A program made the position numbers and the translations under genes. The notes beneath the pieces are model-generated. The model made no database searches. It was given only the letters and a program-made list of their open reading frames with translations, and was not told the origin of the DNA. A DNA stretch of 64,000 nucleotides from JBGPLJ01 sp035644395 (GTDB lineage: Bacteria > Pseudomonadota > Gammaproteobacteria > Steroidobacterales > Steroidobacteraceae): the NCBI GenBank assembly GCA_035644395.1, contig DASQOR010000031.1:43113-107112 (forward strand), given 5' to 3'. Positions 17,346 through 25,902 of the stretch are shown piece after piece; within the stretch, counting starts at the first letter, position 1, and each line of letters starts with the position of its first letter.

Positions 17346-19088
17346 CTACATATGGTGCGGCCTCCAGTGAGCATCCTGGTCGTGCCGGCGCTTGTGGTGC
17401 GAATCCGGCCGCTTCAGGTTCGTGCCGACGATGTGGTCGTCCGGCGCCGTCGCGGCGAATGTCGGGAGGTTGCCCGCGCGCGCATGCGTTGCGGCTTCGA
17501 AACCCGACGCGAGCTTGATGAGGGTCGGCTCACTGAACGCCGTCCCGAAGAAGCTGATCCCGAGCGGCAGGCCGAAGGCATCGCCCGCCGGCACCTGCAC
17601 GATCGGGTAACCCGAGGGCGCCGCGAGACCCGAGCTGCCGAAGAGGAAGTGATCGCCATAAAGGAGATCGGTGGACCACGCCGGGTTGTCCGTCGGCGCG
17701 ACCACGGCGTCGAGGCTGAAATCCGCCAGCGCCTTGTCGATGCCGTTGACGCCGGCCAGGCGGTCGATCTCGAGCGCCTGGTTGTAGGTCATGCCGCCAA
17801 AATCCGGCTGCGGATCGTCCGGCCCCGGCGCGAGCCCGTCGGCGAGCTCGAAGATCTCCTGTGCGAAGAACGGCATTTCGGCATCCGCATTGTCGTTGTT
17901 GAACGCGATCGCGTCCGTCAGCGTCTTGCCCGCCATCGGCACGCCGGTGCGCGTCGCGAAATAGCTCTTCACGTCGTTTCGAAAGTCATACACGAGCACG
18001 AGAAATTCGCCGTCGGCGGGCGGAAACGTGAAGCCCGCGCCATCGAGATCGACGACGGTGGCGCCCGCCGCTTCGAGCGCGGCGACTGCCGCATCGAAAG
18101 CCGCAATCACCGCCGCCGGCGCGCTGTCGACACCCTGACGCGTCACACCGATGCGAGCCCCCTGCAAGCCGTGCGCGTCGAGGAACTGCGTGTAGTCGGC
18201 CGGAATGTCGGCCGGTCGCGGCCGCCCCGTCCAGCCGAGCGGCACTCCGCCCGTTGCCGGATCGCGTCCGTCGAAGGTTCGGCTCTGGATCACCGAGAGC
18301 ACCGCGGCCGCGTCGGCGACCGTGCGTCCGTGCGGGCCGACCGTGTCCTGGATATGCGAGATCGGGACGACGCCGGCGCGGCTGGTGAGCCCGACGGTCG
18401 GCTTGATGCCGACGATGCCGTTCACGTTGGCCGGGCACACGATGCTGCCGTCGGTCTCGGTGCCGAGTGCGACCGTCGCGAAGTTCGCCGAGACGGCCGC
18501 CCCCGATCCGGAACTCGATCCACAGGCATTGCGGTCGATGCCGTAAGGGTTATGCGTCTGTCCGCCGACCCCGGACCAGCCGCTGCTCGAGGTGAATGAA
18601 CGGAAGTTCGCCCACTCCGAGAGGTTGGTCTTGCCGAGGATGACGGCCCCGCCGGCACGCAGCTTCGCGGCGACCGTCGAGTCCTGCAGCGCTGGCCTGC
18701 CGAGGAGTGCGAGCGAGCCCGCCGTGGTCTGCATGCGATCGCCGGTATCGATGTTGTCCTTCAAAAGGATCGGGATGCCGTGCAACGGACCGAGCAGCGT
18801 CCCGTGCCGACGAAGCTCGTCGGCGCGGCGCGCCTGCGCGAGCGCACCCGGATTGAGTTCGATCACGGAGTTGACGCCCGGCCCGCGCTGGTCGAGCGCG
18901 ATGATGCGCGCGAGGTATTCTCGCGTGAGCTGCTCGGATGTCGTGCGACCCGTCGCCATTTCCCACTGCAGCTGCGCGATCGTCGCCTCGTTGTGGCGCG
19001 AGGGCACGGCGTTCGACGAGTCGGCCCATGAAACCAACGGGCAAAGCCATGCCGTCGCGACGATGAGTCGCCTGATGAGTGTCGTCAT
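17346..19088 (-). CDS. Secreted amidase-signature family enzyme
   Basis: A 580-residue amidase with a signal peptide (LIRRLIVATAWLCPLVSWADS), so probably periplasmic. The triad is present: lysine in GIPILLKDNIDTGD, cis-serine in CGSSSGSGAAVSAN, and nucleophile serine in ALGTETDGSIVCPANVNG. The extra length and the C-terminal SGLAAPSGYPIVQVPAG are typical of peptide-amidase-like members. AGGGGA lies 6 bases before the start. It is unrelated in detail to the 15.6 kb amidase, which has no signal peptide. Its C-terminus is histidine- and charge-rich (DSHHKRRHDQDAHWRPHHM), which is unusual and may be a metal-binding tail or read-through after a lost stop. Confidence 0.82.
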   Translation of the reverse strand: MTTLIRRLIVATAWLCPLVSWADSSNAVPSRHNEATIAQLQWEMATGRTTSEQLTREYLARIIALDQRGPGVNSVIELNPGALAQARRADELRRHGTLLGPLHGIPILLKDNIDTGDRMQTTAGSLALLGRPALQDSTVAAKLRAGGAVILGKTNLSEWANFRSFTSSSGWSGVGGQTHNPYGIDRNACGSSSGSGAAVSANFATVALGTETDGSIVCPANVNGIVGIKPTVGLTSRAGVVPISHIQDTVGPHGRTVADAAAVLSVIQSRTFDGRDPATGGVPLGWTGRPRPADIPADYTQFLDAHGLQGARIGVTRQGVDSAPAAVIAAFDAAVAALEAAGATVVDLDGAGFTFPPADGEFLVLVYDFRNDVKSYFATRTGVPMAGKTLTDAIAFNNDNADAEMPFFAQEIFELADGLAPGPDDPQPDFGGMTYNQALEIDRLAGVNGIDKALADFSLDAVVAPTDNPAWSTDLLYGDHFLFGSSGLAAPSGYPIVQVPAGDAFGLPLGISFFGTAFSEPTLIKLASGFEAATHARAGNLPTFAATAPDDHIVGTNLKRPDSHHKRRHDQDAHWRPHHM

Positions 19089-19244
19089 TTAAGTCCCCTT
19101 GCGATCCACGGATTTAAGGATCGCGAACGAAGATGATCCCTTGAACGTTCCGGCCGCGGCCCGGATCGTTGGCGTTGTTATCCGGAGCGCAAGTCCATGC
19201 TACGCGCGCTTATTTGAAGGGGTCAATGTGTAGGATTTTCAACG

Positions 19245-20207
19245 TCAGAGTGCGATGCGGGAACCAACCCCGCGAGCCTCGGCGCGTGCCAGCAGCGCCT
19301 CGGCGACGAAAAGATCGAACAGCGCGTTGCCCGCGGTCTTGTACGCCGTAGTGCGCTCAACGGCGATGGTTCGACGGCCAAGCACGAGTTCCACGACCGG
19401 AAAGACGTCGGAATCCTTGAGGATTCCCCTCGCGAGAACATTGACGATATCGCCGACTTCCTTGCGCGCTCCCTCGGTATCGATCGCGAGCGATTGCGCA
19501 AGGCGATACACCGAGTCGGGCAATTCCTGCATCGAACTCCGATACGAACCGACGCTGACGAAATGTTTTCCTTCGAGCAGACGGGGTTCGTCAGGCAGCA
19601 CCGGTGACCCGGACGTCGTCGCCGCGATCACGACCGACGTACTCTTCAGGAGTGCGTGGACATCGCTGCAGGCGATGACTTCGACCGAGGGCGCATGGCG
19701 CTTGACGGTCGCTTCAAAGCGTTGGTAACTCGCCGGTGACCGCTTGAGTGCGAAGACCTCGCGGATCGGCCGCACGGCGCAGGCTGATATCGCCTGCCAG
19801 GTTCCCTGCACGCCGCAGCCGACGATGCCGATGGATGCGGTGTCGGCTGGAGTCATGTACTTGAGGCCCAGCGCTCCGACGGCGCCGGTGCGCAACGCCG
19901 TCAGTGCGCCCGCATCCAGAAGCGCCCGCGGCTCGCCCGTCTCGGCGCTCGACAACAGCATGACGCCGATCGTGACCGGCAGCTGGCGCGCGGCGTTGCC
20001 GGGAACGACGGCGACGAATTTGACGCCCGCGGCGGAATCGCTGACCGCCGGCATCGAGAGAAATGTGTTGCCGCTGCGCTCGATGTGATGGCGTTGCGGG
20101 ACATCGCAGCGTCCCGCATCCTGCGCGCGCAAGGCCGACTCGATCGCCGCGACGGCATCCCGGGGAGCCAGCAGGTCGAAGATTTCGCTGGCGCCGAGCA
20201 GGATCAA
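19245..20207 (-). CDS. Ornithine cyclodeaminase/mu-crystallin family protein
   Basis: A 320-residue NAD(P)-binding protein. The Rossmann motif is IGIVGCGVQGTWQ (about 128-140), preceded by the substrate-domain segment ALLDAGALTALRTGAVGALGLKYM, whose arginine and lysine are conserved in the family. Members include ornithine cyclodeaminase, alanine dehydrogenase of archaea, ketimine reductases and biosynthetic enzymes, so the reaction is not fixed. It is divergent from hutD (90 bases apart) and downstream genes are amidases, which suggests amino-acid or amide catabolism, but this is weak. Confidence 0.8.
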   Translation of the reverse strand: MILLGASEIFDLLAPRDAVAAIESALRAQDAGRCDVPQRHHIERSGNTFLSMPAVSDSAAGVKFVAVVPGNAARQLPVTIGVMLLSSAETGEPRALLDAGALTALRTGAVGALGLKYMTPADTASIGIVGCGVQGTWQAISACAVRPIREVFALKRSPASYQRFEATVKRHAPSVEVIACSDVHALLKSTSVVIAATTSGSPVLPDEPRLLEGKHFVSVGSYRSSMQELPDSVYRLAQSLAIDTEGARKEVGDIVNVLARGILKDSDVFPVVELVLGRRTIAVERTTAYKTAGNALFDLFVAEALLARAEARGVGSRIAL

Positions 20208-20297
20208 TGGACGAATGCCTGGACGAGCGGGCTGCGAGGCATGACGGGGAATCTCCGCGGTTCGTTCGACGCCATTCTACCGGGGTAGACTGCCGGC

Positions 20298-20870
20298 ATG
20301 CGCGTCATCCGTTCCCGCGAGTATCGCCACATGCCGTGGAAGAACGGCGGTGGCGTCACCCTGGAAGTTGCGGTGGGCCCGCCCGATGCGGGCCTTGACG
20401 ATATGGGCTGGCGCATCAGCCTCGCGCAAGTCGACTCGGACGGCCCGTTTTCACGGTTCCCGGGCATCGACCGCACGCTCAGCATCGTGCGCGGCCACGG
20501 TATGCAACTGGCCGTGGCGGGCCGCCCCACGGTCACCGTCGATCCGCAGTCGCATCCCTACTCGTTCGCAGGCGATGCGGCCGCGAGCGTCAAGCTCGTC
20601 GACGGCCCCGTCACCGATCTGAACGTGATGACCCGCCGGAATGCCCATCGACACGTCGTGCAGCGGCATCGGATGGTCGAGCGCCGGGAACTAGCCTTGC
20701 GTGCTGCGATCACAGGCGTGGTCGTTGTCGAGGGCAGCGCGACTGTCGATTGCGCCGGAGTCGCGGCAAGGCTCGATCCACTGGACACGGCCCTGCTCTT
20801 CCCGGATGCGGTCAAGGCGATGCTGACAGCGACCGGACCGTCGACCGTCCTCTTGATACAGATCGACTGA
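20298..20870 (+). CDS. hutD: HutD/Ves family cupin-like protein
   Basis: A 190-residue protein with the HutD signature: YRHMPWKNGGGVTLEVA at the start, WRISLAQVDSDGPFSRFPGIDRTLSIVRGHGM in the first barrel, and TDLNVMTRRN in the second. HutD is a bicupin found with histidine-utilisation genes and proposed to buffer urocanate or regulate hut expression, while Ves in E. coli is cold-induced. No hutH, hutU or hutC is nearby, so the histidine link is not supported here. It is followed after 13 bases by the methyltransferase-like gene, likely in one transcript. Confidence 0.8.
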   Translation: MRVIRSREYRHMPWKNGGGVTLEVAVGPPDAGLDDMGWRISLAQVDSDGPFSRFPGIDRTLSIVRGHGMQLAVAGRPTVTVDPQSHPYSFAGDAAASVKLVDGPVTDLNVMTRRNAHRHVVQRHRMVERRELALRAAITGVVVVEGSATVDCAGVAARLDPLDTALLFPDAVKAMLTATGPSTVLLIQID

Positions 20871-20883
20871 AGGAGACTCATCG

Positions 20884-21672
20884 ATGAATCGTGTCAATGG
20901 AACTAAGCTGCTCGCCGGCCTGACCGTCGCGCTCACTGCGCTCGGCACCCCGGCGCCGGCCGGCACGGCAAAGCCCGTGGCCCTCTCGAAGGCCGTCGTG
21001 ACGGCCGTCGCGGACCCCGCACGGCCCGAAGCGGATCGTGCGCGCGATTCCGACCGCAAGCCGGCTGAATGCGTCGCCTTCGCGGGCTTGAAGCCCGGGC
21101 AGACGGTCGTCGACCTGATTCCGGGCGGCGGCTATTTCACCCGCATCTTCAGCGCCGTCGTCGGAGCCAAGGGGCACGTGTATGCCGTCGCGCCGCCGAA
21201 GCGGCCCGACGCTCCGGCGGATCGTCCGGAGCCCGCGGCTGCGGTGAAGCAGCTGGCGGCGGACGCGCACTACGCCAACGTCTCCGTGATGGTCCAGCGC
21301 GTGCAGGAGCTCGCGCTGCCCGCAAAGGTCGATCTCGTCTGGACCTCGCAGAACTACCACGACGTGCACAACCTGCCGAACTTCGACGTCGCCGATTTCA
21401 ACAAGGCGGTGTTCAAGTCGCTGAAGCCGGGCGGCATCTACATCGTGATCGATCACGCGGCCGAAGCCGGTTCAGGCTTTCGCGATACCTCGACGCTCCA
21501 TCGGATCGACGCCGAAGCGGTGAAGAACGAAGTGCTGGCGGCCGGCTTCCAGTACGTCGGCTCGAGCGACGTCGTGCGCAGCAAGGCCGACGATCACACG
21601 CTCGCGATCTTCGACAAGCAGCTCCACGACAAGACGGACCGCTTCGCCCTCAAGTTCCGCAAGCCCAAGTAA
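20884..21672 (+). CDS. Exported class I methyltransferase-like protein
   Basis: A 262-residue protein with an N-terminal signal-like segment (KLLAGLTVALTALGTPAPAG) followed by a SAM-methyltransferase fold: the motif I region GQTVVDLIPGGGYFTRIFSAVVG, and KPGGIYIVIDHAAEAGSGF after strand 5. This matches the COG4798-type group of predicted methyltransferases, which often carry a signal peptide. S-adenosylmethionine is not expected in the periplasm, so activity is uncertain. GAAGGAGA precedes the start. The gene ends 26 bases before a REP-like hairpin. Confidence 0.75.
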   Translation: MNRVNGTKLLAGLTVALTALGTPAPAGTAKPVALSKAVVTAVADPARPEADRARDSDRKPAECVAFAGLKPGQTVVDLIPGGGYFTRIFSAVVGAKGHVYAVAPPKRPDAPADRPEPAAAVKQLAADAHYANVSVMVQRVQELALPAKVDLVWTSQNYHDVHNLPNFDVADFNKAVFKSLKPGGIYIVIDHAAEAGSGFRDTSTLHRIDAEAVKNEVLAAGFQYVGSSDVVRSKADDHTLAIFDKQLHDKTDRFALKFRKPK

Positions 21673-21698
21673 TCCGGGTGGCATCAGCGGAAATGGGG

Positions 21699-21756
21699 AA
21701 ATGGGGACATTCCTGATTTCGCGCCCGGGATCGCGAAATCAGGAATGTCCCCATTT
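21699..21756. repeat. REP/REPIN-like inverted repeat 1
   Basis: Two perfectly complementary 25-base arms (21699-21723 and 21732-21756) flank an 8-base loop, CCCGGGAT. Each arm begins AAATGGGGACA at its outer end. The outer AAATGGGG is also tandemly duplicated at 21691-21698. It lies between convergent genes, where it could also act as a bidirectional terminator, although no run of T follows. The GGGGACA head recurs in the repeat at 38640 and as GGGGTCA at 27583. Confidence 0.8.
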
Positions 21757-21759
21757 GTC

Positions 21760-22893
21760 TCAACCGGCGGCCGTTCTTTTCTTCTTGTCGATGTCGTCGA
21801 AGGGCAGCGTGTGCGCGACCGCCGGGCCTTTGACCTTCTTGCCACGGATTTCCAGTCGCGTACCGTGCACCGCAACCGGCACCTCGAGGCGCGCGATCGC
21901 CATCGACTTCTTCGTGAGCGATGAATACATGCCGCAGGTGATTACGCCGACCCTCTTGCCGCCGGAGTAGACGGCGTCACCCAGGTCCGTTGCCGACTGG
22001 CCCTCGACGAGCAGCCCGAAGATCTTGAAGCGCTCCCGGCCCTTCAACTTGTAGTGCTCTTCGGCGCCACGGAAATCCGTCTTGCCCGGGCTCACCGTGA
22101 AATCGAGTCCGAGTTCCCACAAGGTGTCGCCCGGCGGCTCGTTCTCGAACGGGTACATCTGCGACATGTCGTAGGGATAGAACAGCAGGTAGCTTTCGAC
22201 GCGCAGCATGTCGAGCGTCGAGAAGCAGGCCGGAATGATGCCGAGGCTCTCTCCCTCCTCGAGGATCGTGTCCCAGATGGGGCCCGCGTCCTCGCCCTTG
22301 CAGAAGATCTCGTAGCCGCGCTCGCCCGTGTAGCCGGTACGTGACAGCGTGATGGGCCGGCCGAAGAGCGTTGCCGGCCGGTGGTGAAAGTACTTGAGGC
22401 TGCGTATGTCCGGGATGTGCCGCGAGAGGTATTCGACCGCCAGCGGGCCCTGCAGCGACAGGTCATGCAGGTCGTCATCGACGATCATCGAGGCATTGCG
22501 GCCGATGACGCCCTGCACGAGCGTTTCATGCCCCGCGCCGCTGCCGTGCACGACCATCCAGGCATTCGGACCCGTCCGGTAGAGAATGCAGTCCTCAATG
22601 AAGTGCCCGGCCTCGTTCAGCATGCAGGCGTAGACGCACTTGCCGGGATACACCTTGCTCACGTCGCGCGTCGTCGCCTGATGGATGATGGCCGATGCGT
22701 GCGGGCCGACGACGTGCAGCTTCTTGAGCCCGGATACGTCCATGAGCCCGGCCTTCGTACGAATCGCCACGTGATCGAGCGCCATGTCGTGGCCGTAGGT
22801 CCACGTCGTGCCCATGCCGTTCCAGTCCTCGAGCTTCGAACCGAGTGCCCGATGACGGTCCGCCAGGACCGATGTGCGCCAGCTGAGTGCCAT
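21760..22893 (-). CDS. GcvT-like folate-dependent aminomethyltransferase
   Basis: A 377-residue protein of the glycine-cleavage T-protein/DmdA superfamily. The N-terminal GLMDVSGLKKLHVVGPHASAIIHQATTRDVSKVYPGKCVYACMLNEAGHFIEDCILYR is diagnostic, and TGYTGERGYEIFC forms the folate-domain motif. Relatives take a C1 group from an amine or sulfonium to tetrahydrofolate. It is last in a four-gene operon with DmmA-family, reductase and DUF3445 genes, 27 bases after the latter. Here it probably captures formaldehyde-level carbon released by N-demethylation, as inferred for published dimethylamine monooxygenase clusters. It is not the housekeeping T-protein: gcvP and gcvH are absent. Confidence 0.8.
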   Translation of the reverse strand: MALSWRTSVLADRHRALGSKLEDWNGMGTTWTYGHDMALDHVAIRTKAGLMDVSGLKKLHVVGPHASAIIHQATTRDVSKVYPGKCVYACMLNEAGHFIEDCILYRTGPNAWMVVHGSGAGHETLVQGVIGRNASMIVDDDLHDLSLQGPLAVEYLSRHIPDIRSLKYFHHRPATLFGRPITLSRTGYTGERGYEIFCKGEDAGPIWDTILEEGESLGIIPACFSTLDMLRVESYLLFYPYDMSQMYPFENEPPGDTLWELGLDFTVSPGKTDFRGAEEHYKLKGRERFKIFGLLVEGQSATDLGDAVYSGGKRVGVITCGMYSSLTKKSMAIARLEVPVAVHGTRLEIRGKKVKGPAVAHTLPFDDIDKKKRTAAG

Positions 22894-22920
22894 GACCGCC
22901 TCTCCTTTTTCTCTTTGCGA

Positions 22921-23961
22921 TTACTCGGGCGCCGTGCCCGCGCTCGTCGGCGCACCGTCGTCGTACGGAGCGAGCCAGGCGGCTACGGTCTCCCGGTAGC
23001 GCGTGAGCCCCTTGTAGTCCGCGAGCGCAGGATGGAGCGATTTCAGCACCCGGTGCATGCGCCGCGCCCATTTCGGAATCGTGACGAGCTCCGGCATGCT
23101 GATGAGGTAGGCGCGCACGCTGAACACGATGCCGTTGCTCCGCGGCAGCCGCCACAGTCCCTGCAATTCCACGCGCAGGTACGCGTCGCCCGCGTTGGCG
23201 AGCGTGACGCTCGCGCGATCCGGGCCCCATTGGTGGTAATTCTCCGGAGACGTATCGAGCCGCGGGTGGATGGTCATGGTCCAGTTGAGGCGCCGCACGG
23301 GTTCGTTCAGCCGCAGGTTCAGCAGGTACTTGAGCGCGCGGTCGAAGACCCCGAGTTCATGTGCCACCGGCACCGGTCCGTGCCACTCCTTGAAGGTCAT
23401 GCCGACGTCGAAGTCGAGCGACCAGTCCGCCTGCGTCGTGACCATGCCCGCCTCGCACCAGAGGTCGCCCTCACGCTGGTCCATCACCACCCAATCGCCC
23501 TGCGTCTGGCGGGTGATGTACTCGAGGGGCTCCTGCGGCAGCGTCGTGCGATCCCCGAAGGTGAAGGTGTGATCGATACCGAGCGGCCGGTTGATCCAGT
23601 GCCAGCGTGCGCCCGTCCTGGCAAGGCTGAAATGCGCCGGATAGTCGCGCGCGAGCGATTCCATGATGAGTTCGAGACAATCCCACTGTGCACTCATCAT
23701 GTGCGGCAACGCCTGGTAGCGCAGCGGTTCGGCGGCGAGCACGATGGCGCGCTCGCGGCACTCGGCAACGTAATGCTCGTCGACGTCGATCGCGAACTCG
23801 GTGACCGACCCTTGAGGACCTGCAACGTGCGGTTCGATATTCACCGAGTACATGTACTCGTCTTCTGCGAACGGGAACGGGAATCGCCGGATGGCGTGCG
23901 TCGAGTTGGCGAAGCGGAACTCGTCGCGAAACGTCTCGTCGGGCTTGAAGACCACGTTCAT
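22921..23961 (-). CDS. Heme-dependent oxidative N-demethylase family (DUF3445), probable dimethylamine monooxygenase subunit
   Basis: A 346-residue protein of the DUF3445 family. Recognisable stretches are MNVVFKPDETFRDEFRFANS at the start, EYITRQTQGDWVVMDQRE, and LWCEAGMVTTQADWSLDFDVGMTFKEWHGPVP. HPRLDTSPENYHQWGP and IPKWARRMHRVLKSLHPALADYKGL are nearer the C-terminus. Family members bind heme and, with a reductase, oxidatively demethylate dimethylamine to methylamine plus formaldehyde. ATG 23961 overlaps the upstream reductase stop by 4 bases, arguing for a fixed-ratio complex. The longer open frame upstream lies over the reductase and is not used. The adjacent methylamine pathway strongly supports the substrate. 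Confidence 0.82.
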   Translation of the reverse strand: MNVVFKPDETFRDEFRFANSTHAIRRFPFPFAEDEYMYSVNIEPHVAGPQGSVTEFAIDVDEHYVAECRERAIVLAAEPLRYQALPHMMSAQWDCLELIMESLARDYPAHFSLARTGARWHWINRPLGIDHTFTFGDRTTLPQEPLEYITRQTQGDWVVMDQREGDLWCEAGMVTTQADWSLDFDVGMTFKEWHGPVPVAHELGVFDRALKYLLNLRLNEPVRRLNWTMTIHPRLDTSPENYHQWGPDRASVTLANAGDAYLRVELQGLWRLPRSNGIVFSVRAYLISMPELVTIPKWARRMHRVLKSLHPALADYKGLTRYRETVAAWLAPYDDGAPTSAGTAPE

Positions 23962-24920
23962 AGATCGAGCACCAGGTTGCGGCAGCGGGCGCGTGACACG
24001 CACGGCATGAGGTACTTGCCGGAATTCTTTTCGTCCGCCGACAGGAAATGGTCGTTGTGGATCAGCTCGCCGTCGAGCTCGACGACCTTCGTGAAACAGA
24101 AACCGCAGACGCCACCCCGGCAAAGGTAGGGCACATCGACGCCCGCGGCCTCGATCGACTCGAGCAGGCTCTGATCCGGCAGCACGTGTACCTTGAGCTT
24201 CGAGCGCGCGAGAAAGACCTCGAAGGCGTCGCCCACGGGCGGCGCGCTGAACTGCTCCCAGTGAATGTGGCTGTCGGCCCAGCCCGCCGCGCGGGCCGTC
24301 GCGACGACATGTTCGATCATGCCCGCCGGACCGCAGACGTAGACGTGGGTTCCGAGCGGCTGCGAAGTCAGCAGCCCCTCACAGTCGATGACCTCGCCGC
24401 GACTGTCGTAATACATGTGAAGGCGCTCGCCCTCCTCCTCGCCCAGGCGATCGAGGAATGCCGCGTGTTCCGGCGCGCGCACCGAATAGTGCATCTCGTA
24501 CGGCACGTTCGCCGCGTGCAGATCCTGCAGCTGCGCCATGAAGGGCGTGATGCCGATGCCACCCGCGATCAGCACGTGCTTGCGCGCGATCTTGTCGAGC
24601 GCAAACAGGTTGACCGGATGCGCGATCTCGAGGCGACTGCCGACCTTGACCTCGTCGTGCATGAAGTGCGATCCACCCCGCGAGGTTTCCATGCGCCGCA
24701 CGCTGATCTCGTAGGAATCGAGCCGGCCTGGCCTGCTCATCAGGGAATAGGGATTGCGATGCACGCGGTCCGCGCGCTTCATGACCACGACGATGTGCGA
24801 GCCGCCCGAGAACGCGGGCAGGGTCCCGCCCGCCAATGGCGCGAGCGTGAAGTGCTTGATGAGCGGCGTGACCTGCTCGATGGCGGCGACCTCGACCGCG
24901 ATGGTAGCCGCCTGCGTCAA
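23958..24920 (-). CDS. Flavin/2Fe-2S reductase of the dimethylamine monooxygenase
   Basis: A 320-residue phthalate-dioxygenase-reductase-like protein. An FMN domain (HRNPYSLMSRP, GGSHFMHDEVKVGSRLEI) is followed by an NAD domain (HVLIAGGIGITPFMAQLQDL, GTHVYVCGPAGMIEHV). The C-terminal plant-type ferredoxin domain has Cys 267, 272, 275 and 307 in YLCRGGVCGFC and MPCVS. It would pass electrons from NAD(P)H to the DUF3445 heme. The frame is open upstream, but the only start that meets the previous gene is a TTG at 24920 overlapping its TGA, which is unusual though consistent with coupling. No ATG fits as well. Confidence 0.82.
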   Translation of the reverse strand: MTQAATIAVEVAAIEQVTPLIKHFTLAPLAGGTLPAFSGGSHIVVVMKRADRVHRNPYSLMSRPGRLDSYEISVRRMETSRGGSHFMHDEVKVGSRLEIAHPVNLFALDKIARKHVLIAGGIGITPFMAQLQDLHAANVPYEMHYSVRAPEHAAFLDRLGEEEGERLHMYYDSRGEVIDCEGLLTSQPLGTHVYVCGPAGMIEHVVATARAAGWADSHIHWEQFSAPPVGDAFEVFLARSKLKVHVLPDQSLLESIEAAGVDVPYLCRGGVCGFCFTKVVELDGELIHNDHFLSADEKNSGKYLMPCVSRARCRNLVLDL

Positions 24921-25528
24921 GCGAACACTTCCTTGATCGGCGGCAGCTCGCCCGGCACTTCGGCGTCCGCCATCACGCCCATGTAGGCGGCGAAGCGCCG
25001 GGAATAGTGGTCCCGGACGATCAAATGGCGCCGGCATGCCACGCACTGCGCGATGTTGGTCCGGACATTCTCGGTCGTCGCGCGGCAATGGATGCAATAG
25101 ACGCGCCGCGCGAGCGAGCCACACTCCTCGGCACGGATCTCGTCCTTGTTGAGGTTGAATTCAAGCGCGATCCGCATGGCGACGCCGATGAAGCTCTCAG
25201 GTCCCGCGACGTAAAGGCGCGTCCCCATCAGCGACGTCGTGAGCAGTGCCCGAAAATCCGCAAGCAGTTCGGGCACGCCGCCGAACTGACGGACGTCCCT
25301 GACCCGGGCGGAGAAACGCGCGCCGTAGCCATCCACGGACCCGGCGTCGGCAACATACAGGACGCGGGTCCGTGCGAGCGCCTGCGGCGTCGACGCCGCG
25401 AGCTCTTCCAGCACGCGCTCGAGCGGTGCGCCGCCCACCCCATGACCCAGCATCAGGTGATAGCGCCCGGCCGCATCCGCCAGCAGGGGTGCATAGATGG
25501 GCTTGCTCTTGATTCCCGTAACGAGCAT
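24917..25528 (-). CDS. DmmA-family dimethylamine monooxygenase subunit
   Basis: A 203-residue protein from ATG 25528, which has AAGGA 12 bases upstream; ATG 25633 would add 35 residues with no clear ribosome site. The C-terminus has two CxxC pairs (YCIHC and QCVAC), then RHLIVRDHYSRRFAAYMGVMADAEVPGE, the hallmark of the DmmA family as I know it. The N-terminal half (MLVTGIKSKPIYAPLL, RTRVLYVADAGSVDGYGA) looks Rossmann-like. The cysteines may hold zinc or iron. It is first in the four-gene operon and divergent from amt. Its exact role in the complex is not visible from sequence. Confidence 0.72.
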   Translation of the reverse strand: MLVTGIKSKPIYAPLLADAAGRYHLMLGHGVGGAPLERVLEELAASTPQALARTRVLYVADAGSVDGYGARFSARVRDVRQFGGVPELLADFRALLTTSLMGTRLYVAGPESFIGVAMRIALEFNLNKDEIRAEECGSLARRVYCIHCRATTENVRTNIAQCVACRRHLIVRDHYSRRFAAYMGVMADAEVPGELPPIKEVFA

Positions 25529-25902
25529 GACTCGCGCATCCTTCGACGCCGTGAAGCCGCGGCGTACTGGTCGACCGCTTCGCCCCTGCCTCGCCGACAG
25601 ACCCCCGGGCGGCCGACCCGTCGCGGCGTCCATGAGAGCCGCGCGGCCCCGCGGCTGTCAAGGTCCGCCTGTTGCATGGCGTGAAAAAACAGTGCATGGT
25701 GCGCAAACTGTCGCCGGCCCGGAATTTTCGCCCGGGGATTGCCTGCCACGGGGTGATAGGCATATTGTGATGCCGCAATCAACAAGAACAACGACCAGCG
25801 GCGGTCCGGCGAGGCCGCCAAAAAAATACTGAATGCAGACGCCGTTGCGGGTGGCCGTTGGCCCGCGCGCGTTCGGCCAGGTTCTTCACAGGGGAGCAAG
25901 CG
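25529..25902. promoter_or_regulatory. Divergent dmm/amt control region with two degenerate copies of the mgd palindrome
   Basis: This gene-free stretch should carry promoters for the dmm operon (-) and amt (+). At 25672-25686 TTGCATGGCGTGAAA matches the mgdA-regulator palindrome TTGCATGACATGCAA at 12 of 15 bases. At 25692-25706 GTGCATGGTGCGCAA matches at 10 of 15. Their starts are 20 bases apart, about two helical turns. I infer binding by the XRE-cupin regulator at 37040. No convincing -35/-10 or sigma-54 site was seen. Confidence 0.5.

Noticed and set aside
22381..24129. 582-codon plus-strand frame opposite the DUF3445 gene.
   Set aside because: No recognisable domain, and it lies against three genes with catalytic and cofactor motifs.
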